Source: Terasakiella sp. SH-1
GTDB lineage: Bacteria > Pseudomonadota > Alphaproteobacteria > Rhodospirillales > Terasakiellaceae
Direction of reading: 5' to 3'
Assembly (NCBI RefSeq): GCF_004564135.1
Contig: NZ_CP038255.1
Location: 962,501 to 1,026,500 of the forward strand
DNA length: 64,000 bases
Shown piece by piece: positions 63,801 through 64,000 of this stretch; the stretch's first letter is position 1; each line of letters begins with the position of its first letter. Below the pieces are notes generated by a model. It had not been told where the DNA came from, searched no databases, and saw only the letters and a program-made list of their open reading frames with translations. The position numbers were made by a program, and so were the translations under genes.

Positions 63801-64000
63801 CAGGCTACCATCGGTGACATCGTAACTGAGGTTGATATCACCGTTGAAGTCGGCAGCAGGGGTAAAGGTCCATGTACCATCGTTATTATCGACCAGTGTG
63901 CCGCCATCAACACTGAGATTTGAAACGCTTAGGTTATCGCCATCTACATCAGAAGAATTGGCAAGTAATTGGGCCTGTGTAATGGTGATGGTGCCGTCTT
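60900..64000 (-). CDS. Giant RTX/VCBS-type repeat adhesin, C-terminal part
   Basis: The frame is open to the right edge, so at least 1,033 residues and the C-terminus are seen; the start is outside. It is a chain of about 100-residue Ig/cadherin-like repeats (DVDGDSLSVQNLSASGG and NDSDIDGDSLTITQIDG types), of which three successive ones are almost identical in DNA. Near the C-terminus come RTX calcium-binding nonapeptides (GNDGNDTLSGGTGDD, GGDGDDDITGGAGDD) and a final FDGIERFEW, typical of type I secretion substrates. It should be exported unfolded and act as a surface or biofilm adhesin. Confidence 0.9.
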   Translation of the reverse strand, partial: DGTITITQAQLLANSSDVDGDNLSVSNLSVDGGTLVDNNDGTWTFTPAADFNGDINLSYDVTDGSLSDTAAGVIDVTAVNDAPDVSGATGFRVNEDGSLTITEAQLLANSSDVDGDSLSVQNLSASGGNLTDNNDGTWTFQPASGFNGQISLSYDVSDGTTTTAATGNISVGAVNDAPDTTNDTGSTTEDNAVTLNLLANDSDIDGDSLTITQIDGQNISVGGSVNVDNGSVTLNANGTVTFTPDANYNGSETFQYTVSDGTATTTADATVTVSAVNDGPTAVNDTGTTTEDNAVTLNLLTNDSDIDGDSLTITQIDGQNISIGGSVNVDNGSVTLNANGTVTFTPDANYNGSETFQYTVSDGTATTTADATVTVSAVNDGPTAVNDTGTTTEDNAVTLNLLTNDSDIDGDSLTITQIDGQNISVGGSVNVDNGSVTLNANGTVTFTPDANYNGSETFQYTVSDGTATTTADATVTVSAVNDGPTAVNDSASVNEDSSVKMNLTSNDSDIDGDSLTITQIDGQNVSAGDTVDVGNGQVTLNADGTVSFTGDADYNGSETFQYTVSDGTTTNTANATVTVNAVNDAPVVSGATSFNTDEDSSLTITEAQLLAKASDVDGDSLSVQNLQASGGSLTNNNDGTWTFQPSADFSGDINLTYDVSDGTTTTPGTGTIAVNELDNVGDTVTVSATPIYKTVTTQTAKDWSYSGGGRNANNLDVNSTAEAIEAANGNNHTTGDMVFMNINKSTFDLDNTDDIFVVKNNASDLTLNVGDGNNVVIFEKDPGDNVNITGGSGGDVLSLPGNQADYDLSGLTDNSGILGGQITGPGNMNVTLNNFEAVKFADGSTGDSTLIYDTSSEQVLDTAAMQANGDYQDINNEWVQDATVTLSDNDEAGTVTGTSNDDVISGNDGNDTLSGGTGDDIIVGGDGDDDITGGAGDDVIDGGDGTDLFHFGGGSGDDIISGGDGGSWMDTVELVNEDGTAVAENEWTLTLNSGSIENQADGYIELSQDSDGTITFSDGSELTFDGIERFEW
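62647..63558. repeat. Tandem 306-bp repeat units in the RTX adhesin gene
   Basis: Three copies at about 62647-62952, 62953-63258 and 63259-63558 repeat every 306 bp (102 codons) and differ at only a few positions, mostly silent; the third diverges at its end. Units outside this block are much more diverged. This indicates recent unit duplication or gene conversion. Confidence 0.85.

Noticed and set aside
1-64000. CRISPR arrays, prophage, integron or toxin-antitoxin cassettes.
   Set aside because: No short direct repeats with regular spacers, integrase, phage structural genes or recognised toxin-antitoxin pairs were found; the repeats seen are explained by the foldback family, the coiled-coil gene and the RTX gene.
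1-64000. tRNA or rRNA genes.
   Set aside because: No cloverleaf or rRNA-like sequence was recognised on either strand by eye; a tRNA search program would settle it.

Overview
This window is a stretch of an alphaproteobacterial chromosome of moderate GC. The gene families point that way: COQ9-like protein, YdcH/DUF465 small proteins, a complete Tad/Cpa pilus locus, fused PntA plus PntB, and rpsU with its typical alphaproteobacterial C-terminus. Three bacteriohemerythrin-type domains, a heme-type chemoreceptor, three chemoreceptors in total and a tungsten aldehyde oxidoreductase suggest a motile, oxygen-sensitive or microaerophilic aquatic member of Rhodospirillales in the broad sense. The genus cannot be fixed from the sequence alone.

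Layout. 1-3.7 kb: the 5' end of argC behind what looks like a complete leader-peptide attenuator, a periplasmic rhodanese, a soluble chemoreceptor, a periplasmic binding protein and a lipoprotein. 3.8-4.9 kb: an intact IS110-family element with a well-formed bridge-RNA candidate. 4.9-9.3 kb: uvrA, a binding protein, ssb. 9.5-14.8 kb: an SDR enzyme, DUF454 protein, pntAB, a cysteine hydrolase. 15-21 kb: bacteriohemerythrin, rpsU (which has no AUG/GUG/UUG start), a hybrid histidine kinase, def, COQ9 and an EF-hand/M23 protein. 21-26.5 kb: MFS exporter, purEK, degenerate GGDEF protein, and pfkA flanked by two DUF465 genes. 27-34.6 kb: heme chemoreceptor, two acyl-CoA ligases, a response regulator-adenylate cyclase and a TlpA-like thioredoxin.

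34.7-46.6 kb is a complete Tad pilus locus (TadG, two TadE-like, Flp pilin, CpaA-F, TadB, TadC and a convergent TadD lipoprotein). Five palindromic CRP-like sites sit in front of its transcription units, and class III adenylate cyclases lie on both sides, so cAMP control of piliation is a reasonable hypothesis. 47-52.6 kb: a third chemoreceptor and a three-gene unit of GAF-GAF-PAS-adenylate cyclase, a 36-residue-repeat coiled-coil protein and a cysteine-motif protein of unknown family. 52.7-53.3 kb: a long structured leader whose alternative helices can hide or free the start codon of a small unknown protein. 53.4-64 kb: porin, ferredoxin plus aldehyde:ferredoxin oxidoreductase, bacteriohemerythrin, an unusual MBL-cNMP-cNMP-hemerythrin fusion, YchJ, and the 3' part of a giant RTX adhesin with near-identical tandem repeats.

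The most unusual structure is a family of three foldback elements (about 14.79, 26.47 and 46.68 kb). Two copies share nearly identical core loops, but every one of their three paired arms (28, 17 and about 16-19 bp) has a completely different sequence that is still self-complementary. The third is a shorter, diverged member. I do not recognise this family.
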